This document shows, one piece after another, positions 55,289-63,223 of a stretch of 64,000 bases of DNA (position 1 is the first letter of the stretch; each line of letters begins with the position of its first letter). This DNA is from Azoarcus_F sp048158365 (GTDB lineage Bacteria > Pseudomonadota > Gammaproteobacteria > Burkholderiales > Rhodocyclaceae). The position numbers and the translations under genes are program-made. The stretch is taken from assembly GCA_048158365.1 (NCBI GenBank), contig JBLLNL010000002.1; one strand, 5' to 3'. The notes under the pieces are model-generated. The model worked only from the letters and a program-made list of their open reading frames with translations, made no database searches and had not been told where the DNA came from.

Positions 55289-55328
55289 AAGCCGGTAGGG
55301 CCCGTCCATGGGTCCCGCCGGCTTTATT
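55289..55328 (+). terminator. Intrinsic terminator between rpsO and pnp
   Basis: AAGCCGG/CCGGCTT stem with an inner GGGCCC/GGG-t-CCC helix (one bulged T), then TTATTCT. It ends ~67 bp before pnp. Read-through is needed to express pnp from the rpsO promoter, as in E. coli. The T-run is broken, so it is probably partial. Confidence 0.6.
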
Positions 55329-55395
55329 CTTTGCGCTGACGGCTCCGTACCATCGTGCAGTTGTATTTCGCTGCCTAAACCTAAAGGAATTCATC

Positions 55396-57498
55396 TTGCC
55401 TCATTCAATCAAGAAAACGTTTGCATACGGCGCCCATACCGTGACCCTGGAAACCGGCGAGATCGCCCGGCAGGCCGGCGGTGCCGTCATCGTGAACATG
55501 GACGACACCGTCGTGCTGGCCACCGTGGTTGCCGCAAAGAGCGCGAAGCCCGGGCAGGACTTCCTCCCGCTGACGGTCGATTACGTAGAGAAGTTCTATG
55601 CCGCTGGTCGTATCCCGGGAGGCTTCTTCAAGCGCGAGGGCAGGCCGACCGAGAAGGAGACGCTGACCTGCCGTCTGATCGACCGTCCGATCCGTCCGCT
55701 CTTTCCGGACGGTTTCTACAACGAGGTGCAGGTCGTCGTCACGGTGCTGTCGCTGAACCCGGAGATCGATTCCGACATCCCGGCGATGATCGGTGCGTCG
55801 GCTGCGCTGGCCATCTCCGGCGTGCCCTTCGATGGCCCGATCGGCGCATGCCGGGTCGGCTATCAGAACGGCGAGTACATACTGAATCCGACTGCCAGCC
55901 AACTGCTGACCAGCGAACTCAACCTCGTGGTGGCCGGAACGGCCTCCGCGGTCTTGATGGTCGAATCCGAAGCCAAGGAGTTGTCGGAAGAAGTCATGCT
56001 CGGGTCGGTCGTGTTCGGCCACCAGCACCTGCAAGCCGCGATCAATGCGATCAACGAACTGGTTGTTGCAGCCGGAAAGCCAGAATGGGACTGGCAGCCG
56101 CCGGCCCGGAACGAGGCTGTGATCGCGCGCATTCAGGAACTTGCCGGTTCCGATCTCGAGGCCGCGTTCAGCATCACGAGCAAGCAGGAACGCAGCCAGC
56201 GGATCAGCGAAATCCGCAGCAGAACCATCGCCGCGATCACCGACGCGAGTGAAGAACCCCCGTCCTCCAACGAACTCAAGGATATCTTTCACGAGCTCGA
56301 GGCCGGTATCGTTCGCAGCCGCATCCTGAACGGCGAACCGCGTATCGACGGGCGCGATACCCGCACGGTCCGACCGATCGACATCCGCGTCGGCCTGCTG
56401 CCTCGTACCCATGGATCGGCCCTGTTCACACGCGGCGAAACCCAGGCACTGGTCATCGCGACGCTCGGAACGGGTCGCGACGAACAGATCGTGGATGCGA
56501 TCGGTGGTGAGTATCGCGAAAACTTCCTGCTACATTACAACTTCCCGCCGTTCTGCACCGGCGAGACCGGCCGGATGGGCGTGACCAAACGCCGCGAAGT
56601 CGGCCACGGACGCCTGGCCAAGCGTGCACTGGCCGCCGCGCTGCCCGATGGCGAGGATTTCAGCTACACCATTCGGGTCGTATCCGAGATCACCGAATCG
56701 AACGGCTCCAGTTCCATGGCCTCAGTGTGCGGCGGGTCGCTCGCGATGATGGATGCCGGCGTGCCGCTGAAAGCGCATGTAGCCGGTATTGCGATGGGCC
56801 TGATCCTTGACGGCAATCGCTTTGCGGTGCTGACCGATATCCTGGGTGACGAGGATCATCTCGGCGACATGGACTTCAAGGTTGCAGGGACCGAGAACGG
56901 TGTGACCGCTCTGCAGATGGACATCAAGATCCAGGGTATCACGAAGGAGATCATGCAGGTCGCGCTAGCGCAGGCCGGTGAAGGTCGACTGCACATCCTT
57001 CAGCAGATGAAGCAGGCGCTGGCATCTCATCGCGGCGAGGTTTCCGAGTTCGCGCCGCGCATGATCACGATGAAGATCAACCCGGAGAAGATCCGCGACG
57101 TGATCGGCAAGGGTGGCGCGGTGATCCGGGGTCTGCAGGATGAAACCGGCGCGATCATAGAGATCAACGACGACGGCAACATCACGATCTCCTGCGTCAG
57201 TTCGGAAGGCGCCCAGCTGGCCAAGACGCGCATCGAGGGCATCACGGCGGAAGCCGAGGTTGGCAAGGTCTATGAGGGCACGGTCGTGCGTCTGCTCGAC
57301 TTCGGCGCGATCGTGAATATTCTCCCCGGCAAGGACGGTCTGCTGCACATCTCCCAGATTGCGAACGAGCGGGTCAACGCCGTAAGCGATTATCTGAAAG
57401 AGGGTCAGGCCGTGAGGGTGAAGGTTCTCGAGACCGACGACCGTGGCAAGATCAAGCTCAGCATGAAGGCCTTGCTCGAGCAACAGGCTGCCGAGTAA
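55396..57498 (+). CDS. pnp: Polyribonucleotide nucleotidyltransferase
   Basis: 700 residues. Start TTG at 55396 with AAAGGAATTCATC before it. Two RNase PH domains (RIPGGFFKREGRPTEKE; FTRGETQALVIATLGTGRDEQ), KH domain (KIRDVIGKGGAVIRGLQDETGA) and S1 domain (YEGTVVRLLDFGAIVNILPGKDGLLHISQI). Degradosome 3'-5' phosphorolytic exonuclease. Follows rpsO with a terminator between. Confidence 0.97.
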   Translation: MPHSIKKTFAYGAHTVTLETGEIARQAGGAVIVNMDDTVVLATVVAAKSAKPGQDFLPLTVDYVEKFYAAGRIPGGFFKREGRPTEKETLTCRLIDRPIRPLFPDGFYNEVQVVVTVLSLNPEIDSDIPAMIGASAALAISGVPFDGPIGACRVGYQNGEYILNPTASQLLTSELNLVVAGTASAVLMVESEAKELSEEVMLGSVVFGHQHLQAAINAINELVVAAGKPEWDWQPPARNEAVIARIQELAGSDLEAAFSITSKQERSQRISEIRSRTIAAITDASEEPPSSNELKDIFHELEAGIVRSRILNGEPRIDGRDTRTVRPIDIRVGLLPRTHGSALFTRGETQALVIATLGTGRDEQIVDAIGGEYRENFLLHYNFPPFCTGETGRMGVTKRREVGHGRLAKRALAAALPDGEDFSYTIRVVSEITESNGSSSMASVCGGSLAMMDAGVPLKAHVAGIAMGLILDGNRFAVLTDILGDEDHLGDMDFKVAGTENGVTALQMDIKIQGITKEIMQVALAQAGEGRLHILQQMKQALASHRGEVSEFAPRMITMKINPEKIRDVIGKGGAVIRGLQDETGAIIEINDDGNITISCVSSEGAQLAKTRIEGITAEAEVGKVYEGTVVRLLDFGAIVNILPGKDGLLHISQIANERVNAVSDYLKEGQAVRVKVLETDDRGKIKLSMKALLEQQAAE

Positions 57499-57570
57499 AG
57501 CGCCGGCACGGGACGCCGCTTGGGCTGCAACGCCCACAGTCGCGTTCCGAGGCCAGTTTCATGATCAGCG

Positions 57571-57595
57571 ACGCCCCGCACTGCGGGGCGTTTTC
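57571..57595 (+). terminator. Intrinsic terminator of pnp
   Basis: ACGCCCCGCA-CTGCGGGGCGT followed by TTTTC. Stem of about nine GC-rich pairs, 72 bp after the pnp stop. Clear terminator on the plus strand. Confidence 0.8.
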
Positions 57596-57623
57596 GTCAG
57601 GGCTGTTCGTCGTTGCGATGCCC

Positions 57624-57653
57624 GAAAAAAAACCCGCCGGATCAGGGCGGGTT
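57624..57653 (-). terminator. Intrinsic terminator of the tRNA operon
   Basis: On the minus strand AACCCGCC-CTGATCC-GGCGGGTT is followed by a run of six to eight T. It sits ~66 bp after the tRNA-His CCA end. Strong stem. Confidence 0.85.
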
Positions 57654-57718
57654 TCACGCTAATGCTTTTGTATTATTCTTGATTGTTGCTGTTGTTGTAC
57701 GCTCATGCATCGAATGAG

Positions 57719-57795
57719 TGGGGCGACATACCGGGATCGAACCGGTGACAACTGGAGCCACAATCCAGTGCTCTACCAACTGAGCTAATGCCGCC
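57719..57795 (-). tRNA. tRNA-His(GTG)
   Basis: Cloverleaf with all stems: acceptor GCGGCAT/ATGTCGC (one G-T), extra G at -1 opposite C73 (the identity of tRNA-His), anticodon stem CTGGA/TCCAG with loop TTGTGGC, T arm ACCGG-TTCGATC-CCGGT, and encoded CCA. Last of the three-tRNA operon. Confidence 0.95.
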
Positions 57796-57854
57796 ACTTT
57801 CAGGACCGCAGTGACTGCTCACTGCGAGCCAAAAACCTTTTCTCGAGCCTTTTT

Positions 57855-57931
57855 TGGCCTGCCCGACAGGAATCGAACCTGTAACCCCCGGCTTAGAAGG
57901 CCGGTGCTCTATCCAGTTGAGCTACGGGCAG
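57855..57931 (-). tRNA. tRNA-Arg(TCT)
   Basis: 77 nt. Acceptor CTGCCCG/CGGGCAG, anticodon stem CCGGC/GCCGG, loop CTTCTAA (anticodon TCT), T loop TTCGATT, encoded CCA. Reads AGA (and AGG by wobble). Second tRNA in the operon. Confidence 0.95.
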
Positions 57932-57956
57932 AAAACCGTGGGCAAACGGGGCGAGC

Positions 57957-58033
57957 TGGTCGGGGTGGAGGGATTCGAACCCCCGACATCTTGCTCCCAA
58001 AGCAAGCGCGCTACCGGACTGCGCTACACCCCG
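57957..58033 (-). tRNA. tRNA-Pro(TGG)
   Basis: 77 nt. Acceptor CGGGGTG/CACCCCG, anticodon stem CTTGC/GCAAG, loop TTTGGGA (anticodon TGG), T loop TTCGAAT, encoded CCA. First tRNA after the promoter. Arg, His and Pro tRNAs are also together in E. coli (argX-hisR-leuT-proM). Confidence 0.95.
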
Positions 58034-58043
58034 AGAGCCGCGA

Positions 58044-58072
58044 ATATTACACAGCAGTCGGGGCTGCGTCAA
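58044..58072 (-). promoter_or_regulatory. Promoter of the Pro-Arg-His tRNA operon
   Basis: On the minus strand -35 TTGACG (58072-58067), 17-nt spacer and -10 TAATAT (58049-58044), followed by the GC-rich TCGCGGC discriminator typical of ppGpp/DksA-repressed stable RNA promoters. tRNA-Pro begins at 58033. Confidence 0.85.
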
Positions 58073-58202
58073 ACATGATTTGGAATTTTTCAGACGACTG
58101 GCCTTGCCCCCGCGCTCGGCCCGACGGGGGATTCGAAAGTCTTGCTGACCCCAACGGATTCTGTTAAAAGTTCGCTTCGCGATCGATAACCGGAACCCGA
58201 GC

Positions 58203-58631
58203 ATGTCCGAAGACACGCTGCAGAACAAGACCTTTTCACCGTATGTTCCCGCGGACGGCGAGGAATACATGAATGAAAAGCAGTTGAACCACTTCCGGGA
58301 GATTCTGGAGGCCGCACGCCGGGAGATGATGGCAGACATCGAACGCACGGTGCATGCGATGCAGGACGAGGCGACCGTGTTCGCCGACCCGAACGATCGC
58401 GCCAGCCAGGAGTCGGACATCGCCCTCGAGCTTCGCAATCGTGACCGTGAGAGAAAACTGATCAAGAAGATCAACGAGACGCTGGAGCGGATCAAAGCTG
58501 GCGAGTATGGGTACTGCGACAGCTGCGGCGTGGAGATCGGGCTCAAGCGGCTCGAGGCGCGTCCCACCGCCACCCTTTGCATCGACTGCAAGACGCTGGA
58601 GGAGATCCGCGAGCGCCAGATGGCCAAATAG
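58203..58631 (+). CDS. dksA: RNA polymerase-binding transcription factor DksA
   Basis: 142 residues. Coiled-coil with the acidic tip FADPNDRASQESD (the two Asp needed for function) and a zinc finger CDSCGVEIG...LCIDCKTLEEI. Divergent from the tRNA operon whose discriminator is of the DksA-sensitive type. The stop is TAG. A weak hairpin (GGTCGG/CCGACC, 58632-58653) follows. Confidence 0.96.
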   Translation: MSEDTLQNKTFSPYVPADGEEYMNEKQLNHFREILEAARREMMADIERTVHAMQDEATVFADPNDRASQESDIALELRNRDRERKLIKKINETLERIKAGEYGYCDSCGVEIGLKRLEARPTATLCIDCKTLEEIRERQMAK

Positions 58632-58688
58632 GGTCGGGTAGCCCCTTCCGACCGACCATCATCTCTCGCATCGAAATCCAGTAAAGTC

Positions 58689-59612
58689 TCATTTGATACG
58701 GAGCGGTGTGAAATCGTGCCGTTCGGCCACATGCGGCGGTCGTGGCGCTTGGCCACAGTAAGGGGCGACCGGTGTGTTCTCGATGCTGTTGAACACCACG
58801 AATACATTGCTCCTGGGCTGCGGCGTGATGTTCGAATTGGATCCGTGCATGACGTTACAGTCAAAAAAGGTGACCGATCCGATTCCGCCGAGCGGGCTGA
58901 TGATTCCGTTCTGCTCCACCATCCGGGCCAGATGCAGTTCATCGGGAACACCGATTTTCTGACGCCTCAGCGAGGTGACGAAGTTGTTCTCGGGGGTCTT
59001 GCCCTGACAGGCCAAGAACTGTTTGTGCGATCCGGGCACGATCATCAGTGGACCATTGTGCGGAGTGTTGGGAGTCAGGCTGATCGAGCAACTCAGCATG
59101 CGCATTGCCGGGACGCCGTCCTCCGCGTGCCAGGTTTCGAAATCCGAGTGCCAGTAGAACTCCTTGCCCGTGAAACCGGGTTTGTAGTTCACCCTCGACT
59201 GATGAATATAGACCTGGCCACCCAGTATCTGCGTTGCGATCGCAACGATCTTCGGGTGCCGGCACAGTTTCGCCAGCGGGCCGTTTCGTTTGTGGATGGC
59301 AAATAAGGAGCGGAGTGCGTTGCTGCCGGGCTCCAGAACCGATTCGACCTCCCGTCTGACCTCGGAACTGCTTCGCAAGCGATCCAGTTCCGCGATATGG
59401 GATGACAGTTCCTTTTCGTCGAACAGTTGCTCCAGGCTGAGATAGCCGTTCTGATCATAGGCGGCGAGTTGTACTGCACTCAACGGGCCGTCCGGCGGAT
59501 GGCCATAGACGACCGGATCTCGCCGGGGTGTAAGGAAACCCTTTTCATCGAGACGGGTTGGATAGGGATCCTGAGCAGAAAAGTCCTCGTAGGCTGCGAT
59601 ATTCATTTTCAA
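58689..59612 (-). CDS. ectD: Ectoine hydroxylase
   Basis: 307 residues. A 2-oxoglutarate/Fe(II) dioxygenase of the PhyH fold: iron ligands HSD in FYWHSDFETWHAEDG and His in FFDCNVMHGSNSN, and Arg in QPRSNVFVVFNS for 2-oxoglutarate. The N-terminal DPYPTR and FLTPRRDPVVYG signature are those of EctD. Makes 5-hydroxyectoine from ectoine. Last gene of ectABCD. Confidence 0.95.
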   Translation of the reverse strand: MKMNIAAYEDFSAQDPYPTRLDEKGFLTPRRDPVVYGHPPDGPLSAVQLAAYDQNGYLSLEQLFDEKELSSHIAELDRLRSSSEVRREVESVLEPGSNALRSLFAIHKRNGPLAKLCRHPKIVAIATQILGGQVYIHQSRVNYKPGFTGKEFYWHSDFETWHAEDGVPAMRMLSCSISLTPNTPHNGPLMIVPGSHKQFLACQGKTPENNFVTSLRRQKIGVPDELHLARMVEQNGIISPLGGIGSVTFFDCNVMHGSNSNITPQPRSNVFVVFNSIENTPVAPYCGQAPRPPHVAERHDFTPLRIK

Positions 59613-59647
59613 ACCATGGCAATGCTGAAGTGGATCCAGTCCTCCAT

Positions 59648-60061
59648 TCAGGCGGACGGGGATAGGGCCTCACATGCGTCCAGGGGATAGGCGCCGGTTT
59701 CGTCATGTACCTCCAGTCCGCTCAACGGCGGATTGAAGACGCAGACCATCCGCATGGGCGACCCTTTGTTGGCACGCAGGACATGCCGGTCGTGGCGATC
59801 GAGCGCATACAGGGTCCCGGCGCGAATCGAATGAGTCAGACCCGTTCCGAGATCCTCGATTTCACCCTCGCCGTCGATGCAGTACACCGTCTCCAGATGG
59901 TTTCTGTATTCCATCTCGAGTGCGGCGCCGGCCTTGATCAGCGTGTCATGCACCGAATAGCCCATGCCATCGCCCTTGAGAATGAAACGGCGGCTGGTCC
60001 AGCCGGGGGTGTCGACCTCGGCCGAAGTGCCGAGCAGGTCGTTCAGGTGTTTTACGATCAT
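59648..60061 (-). CDS. ectC: L-ectoine synthase
   Basis: 137 residues. Cupin-like: TSRRFILKGDGMGYSVHDTLIKAGAALEMEYRNHLETVYCIDGEGEIEDL and HDRHVLRANKGSPMRMVCVFNPPLSGLEVHDETGAYPLD. Closes the ring of N-acetyl-diaminobutyrate to ectoine. ATG 60061; 26 bp after ectB. Confidence 0.97.
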   Translation of the reverse strand: MIVKHLNDLLGTSAEVDTPGWTSRRFILKGDGMGYSVHDTLIKAGAALEMEYRNHLETVYCIDGEGEIEDLGTGLTHSIRAGTLYALDRHDRHVLRANKGSPMRMVCVFNPPLSGLEVHDETGAYPLDACEALSPSA

Positions 60062-60087
60062 TGCTGTCTTTCTCCTTTGGGTTGACG

Positions 60088-61353
60088 TCAAGCCGCGCTC
60101 AGCGCGTCACCCTTCATCACGGCCTTCAGGCCGGCTTCGATCGTGTCCAGCCCCTTAAGCAATTCCTCCTCGCTGATGGTCAGGCTGGGAAGCAGTTTAA
60201 GCACTTCATCGTTGATGCCGGCCGTCTCGATGATGAGCCCGCGCTCGAAGCAGGCCGCCGAGACCCGAGCGGCCAGCGCCTGGTCCTCGAACGCGACGCC
60301 GAGGATCAGACCGCGACCGCGCACTTCGGCCTTGACGCCAAGGTTCTTGACGATCCGTTTCAGGCGATCGATCGCGAGCCTTCCCTTGGACTGCACCGAT
60401 TTCTCCAGCCAGCCATCCTTCCAGAAACCCAGCGCTGCCGTCGCCGTGACGAAAGCGGGGCAATGACCGCGAAACGTGCCGTTGTGCTCGCCAGGCGCCC
60501 ACTGGTCGTGTTCGGGCTTGAACAGCACGAGTGCGAACGGAAGCCCGTAGCCCGACAGGGATTTCGACAACGTCACGATATCCGGTTCGATGCCGGCCGC
60601 CTCGAAACTGAAGAAGGCGCCGGTGCGCCCGCAACCGACCTGGATGTCGTCGACGATCAGCAGAATCTCGTGCTTGCGCGTGATCTCGCGCAGCCGCTGC
60701 AACCATTGCATGGAGGCGACATTGACCCCGCCTTCGGCCTGGACCGTCTCGACAATGACCGCCGCCGGCGTATCCAGTCCACTGCCGTCATCGATCAGCA
60801 TCGCCTCGAGATAGTCGAGCGTGTCCGTGTCCCGGCCCATGTAACCGTCGAACGGGACCGACATCGTGTGATTGAGCGGAACGCCCGCACCGGCCCGCTT
60901 GAAGCCGTTGCCCGTCACCGACAGCGAGCCGAGGGTCATGCCGTGGAATGCATTGGTGAAACTCACCACGCGCTCGCGGCCGGTCACCTTGCGTGCCAGT
61001 TTCAGCGCGGCCTCGACCGCATTCGTGCCGGTCGGCCCGGGAAACTGGAACTTGTAGTTCAGTCCCCGAGGCGCCAGGATGGTGCGCTGGAATTCCTCGA
61101 TGAAGCGCTCTTTGGCGACACTGTACATGTCGAGCGTGTGCGTGATGCCGTCGCGCGCGATGTAGTCGATCAAGGCCTCCTTCAACCGGTCCGGATTGTG
61201 CCCGTAGTTGAGCACACCCGCGCCGGCGAAAAAGTCGAGGTATTTCCGGCCTTCGGTGGTCGTCATCCAGGCGCCCTTCGCGGTGTCGAAAAGGGCCGGA
61301 AAGTTTCGGCAGTAACCGCGGACTTCGGATTCGTACTGTTCGAAGATGTTCAT
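60088..61353 (-). CDS. ectB: Diaminobutyrate-2-oxoglutarate transaminase
   Basis: 421 residues, class III aminotransferase. PLP Lys in PDIVTLSKSLSGYGLPFAL; substrate pattern FPGPTGTNAVEAALKLARKVTGRERVVSFTNAFHGMTLGSLSVTGN. Makes diaminobutyrate from aspartate semialdehyde. Confidence 0.97.
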   Translation of the reverse strand: MNIFEQYESEVRGYCRNFPALFDTAKGAWMTTTEGRKYLDFFAGAGVLNYGHNPDRLKEALIDYIARDGITHTLDMYSVAKERFIEEFQRTILAPRGLNYKFQFPGPTGTNAVEAALKLARKVTGRERVVSFTNAFHGMTLGSLSVTGNGFKRAGAGVPLNHTMSVPFDGYMGRDTDTLDYLEAMLIDDGSGLDTPAAVIVETVQAEGGVNVASMQWLQRLREITRKHEILLIVDDIQVGCGRTGAFFSFEAAGIEPDIVTLSKSLSGYGLPFALVLFKPEHDQWAPGEHNGTFRGHCPAFVTATAALGFWKDGWLEKSVQSKGRLAIDRLKRIVKNLGVKAEVRGRGLILGVAFEDQALAARVSAACFERGLIIETAGINDEVLKLLPSLTISEEELLKGLDTIEAGLKAVMKGDALSAA

Positions 61354-61392
61354 GTCGTGGTCTCCCTCAGTGGATCAATGGTCTATCGAAGT

Positions 61393-61908
61393 TCAGGCAT
61401 CGCCCGTGCGCGTCGGGGGTGGAAGCGGGCCGATGCGAAACAGCTGTTCCGCCGGATGGGGATCCGGGAACATCGCCGTCGTGAAATGCTCGGATATATC
61501 GCAGTCGACGCCAAGGTGCCGGGCAAAACCAGTGAACAGGCGTCGGGATGGCTCATTGTCTTCGGCGACGGTCGCAGTCAACCAGCGGGCGTCGCGGTTG
61601 CCCGCGAGGTTCAGCCACTCGGACAGCATCCGCGTTCCGAGGCCCTGACCCTGCATGTTCGGGGCGAGGCCGATTTGCCACACGAAGGCGGTCTCGGGGT
61701 CGCGCGGCGGACGATATCCGATGACCGTGCCGACGATCCGGTCACCTCGCTCGGCAACCAGGCACGAATCACCGAAATCGTTCGCCAACAGCAGATAGAA
61801 ATAGGCGGAATTCAGTTCGAGGGTACCGGCCGACTGCACCAGACGCCACAGATTTGCGCCGTCCTCGCGGTTTGCCGCTCTGAAGCTGATTTGATCGGGC
61901 TTGTTCAT
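61393..61908 (-). CDS. ectA: Diaminobutyrate acetyltransferase
   Basis: 171 residues, GNAT fold with the acetyl-CoA loop FVWQIGLAPNMQGQGLGTRMLSEWL. N-acetylates diaminobutyrate. ATG 61908 with AGGAG upstream. First gene of ectABCD; no ectR, ask_ect or transporter gene is next to it. Confidence 0.96.
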   Translation of the reverse strand: MNKPDQISFRAANREDGANLWRLVQSAGTLELNSAYFYLLLANDFGDSCLVAERGDRIVGTVIGYRPPRDPETAFVWQIGLAPNMQGQGLGTRMLSEWLNLAGNRDARWLTATVAEDNEPSRRLFTGFARHLGVDCDISEHFTTAMFPDPHPAEQLFRIGPLPPPTRTGDA

Positions 61909-61989
61909 CGGGCTCCTGGAGACAAAACGGTCCGGCGGTCCGTCGTGCTTCCTGGAACTCTCTGGGATCGATCCGTAAAATTATGCGCC

Positions 61990-62006
61990 AAACTAGTTTT
62001 GTACAA
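61990..62006. promoter_or_regulatory. Two abutting palindromes before ectA
   Basis: AAACTAGTTT (61990-61999) and TTGTACAA (61999-62006) are perfect palindromes that share one base, in an A/T-rich patch 82-98 bp before the ectA ATG. A CATAAT -10-like box lies just downstream on the minus strand. They are likely operators or promoter parts for osmotic control; the regulator is unknown. Confidence 0.5.
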
Positions 62007-62149
62007 ATTGAATAGCTTTTTACCTTAACATGTCTGGCCCATCACTTCAACTTGCCACCGCGCGCATGTTGATAGGACAATGCGCTGCGTCTGGCGTGAT
62101 CGAAGCCGTTCGAGGTTGCGGCTGCCAGATCCTTGCCTGGAGTTGATCC

Positions 62150-63223
62150 ATGATTTTCGTCACCGGGGGCGCCGGGTTCATCGGCGCGAATTTCGTTTTG
62201 GACTGGCTCGCGCGCGACGATGAACCGGTGGTCAATCTGGATGTGCTGACGTACGCGGGCAACCTCGAGAGCCTGGCTTCCCTGGGGGGCGACCCACGTC
62301 ATATTTTTGTGCGTGGCGACATCTGTGATCGGACTGGTGTCGACGCGTTGCTCGCGCAGCACAGGCCGCGTGCCATCGTGCATTTCGCGGCCGAGAGTCA
62401 CGTCGATCGTTCGATTCACGGCCCGGGGGCGTTCGTGCGCACGAACGTCGAGGGCACCTTCACACTGCTGGAGGCCACGCGTGCCTACTGGTCCCGGCTG
62501 TCGAACGAGGAGCGGCAATCCTTTCGCTTCCTGCATGTCAGCACGGACGAGGTCTATGGCTCCCTTGCGCCCGAGGATCCGCCGTTCGTGGAAACCCGGG
62601 CCTACGAACCCAACAGTCCCTACTCGGCAAGCAAGGCGGCCAGCGATCACCTGGTGCGGGCCTGGCATCACACCTACGGCCTGCCTGTGGTCACGACCAA
62701 CTGCTCCAATAACTACGGTCCCTACCAGTTTCCGGAGAAGCTGATTCCACTGATGATCGTCAATGCCCTTGCCGGCCGGCCCCTGCCGATCTACGGTGAC
62801 GGCCGAAACGTGCGAGACTGGCTCTATGTCGGCGACCATTGCGCGGCGATCAGGGAAGTGCTTGCACGCGGTCGGGTCGGCGAGACCTACAACGTGGGTG
62901 GCTGGAACGAGATGACCAATCTCGAAATCGTCCACACCTTGTGCGCGATGCTCGACGATCTGAGGCCGGATCCGGCGGGTAGCCGTGCCCGGCTCGTCAC
63001 GCATGTGACCGACCGTCCCGGTCATGATCGCCGCTATGCGATCGACGCGCGCAAGATCGAACGGGAACTCGGCTGGCGACCCGCCGAGACCTTCGCGAGC
63101 GGCATCCGCAAGACCGTCGAGTGGTATCTGGGCCACTCCGAATGGGTCGCCAACGTGCAAAGTGGCGCGTACCGCGACTGGGTCGCCAAGCACTACGGCG
63201 ACGCAGGCGGAGTGAGTCCGTGA
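62150..63223 (+). CDS. rfbB: dTDP-glucose 4,6-dehydratase
   Basis: 357 residues. NAD-binding GGAGFIGANF, catalytic STDEVYGSL and YSASKAASDHLV (Y-x3-K), and NNYGPYQFPEKLIPLMI. Converts dTDP-glucose to dTDP-4-keto-6-deoxyglucose for rhamnose. Its stop overlaps the rfbD GTG start (GTGA). Confidence 0.97.
   Translation: MIFVTGGAGFIGANFVLDWLARDDEPVVNLDVLTYAGNLESLASLGGDPRHIFVRGDICDRTGVDALLAQHRPRAIVHFAAESHVDRSIHGPGAFVRTNVEGTFTLLEATRAYWSRLSNEERQSFRFLHVSTDEVYGSLAPEDPPFVETRAYEPNSPYSASKAASDHLVRAWHHTYGLPVVTTNCSNNYGPYQFPEKLIPLMIVNALAGRPLPIYGDGRNVRDWLYVGDHCAAIREVLARGRVGETYNVGGWNEMTNLEIVHTLCAMLDDLRPDPAGSRARLVTHVTDRPGHDRRYAIDARKIERELGWRPAETFASGIRKTVEWYLGHSEWVANVQSGAYRDWVAKHYGDAGGVSP

Noticed and set aside
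57719..58033. tRNA genes as integration site of a mobile island
   Set aside because: No integrase gene or repeated tRNA 3' end is present; both flanks are housekeeping genes.
58632..58653. Bidirectional terminator between dksA and ectD
   Set aside because: The stem GGTCGG/CCGACC is short and no T-run follows on either strand; not listed as a firm feature.
60061..62028. 655-residue plus-strand ORF
   Set aside because: Antisense of ectB/ectA; no recognisable domain.
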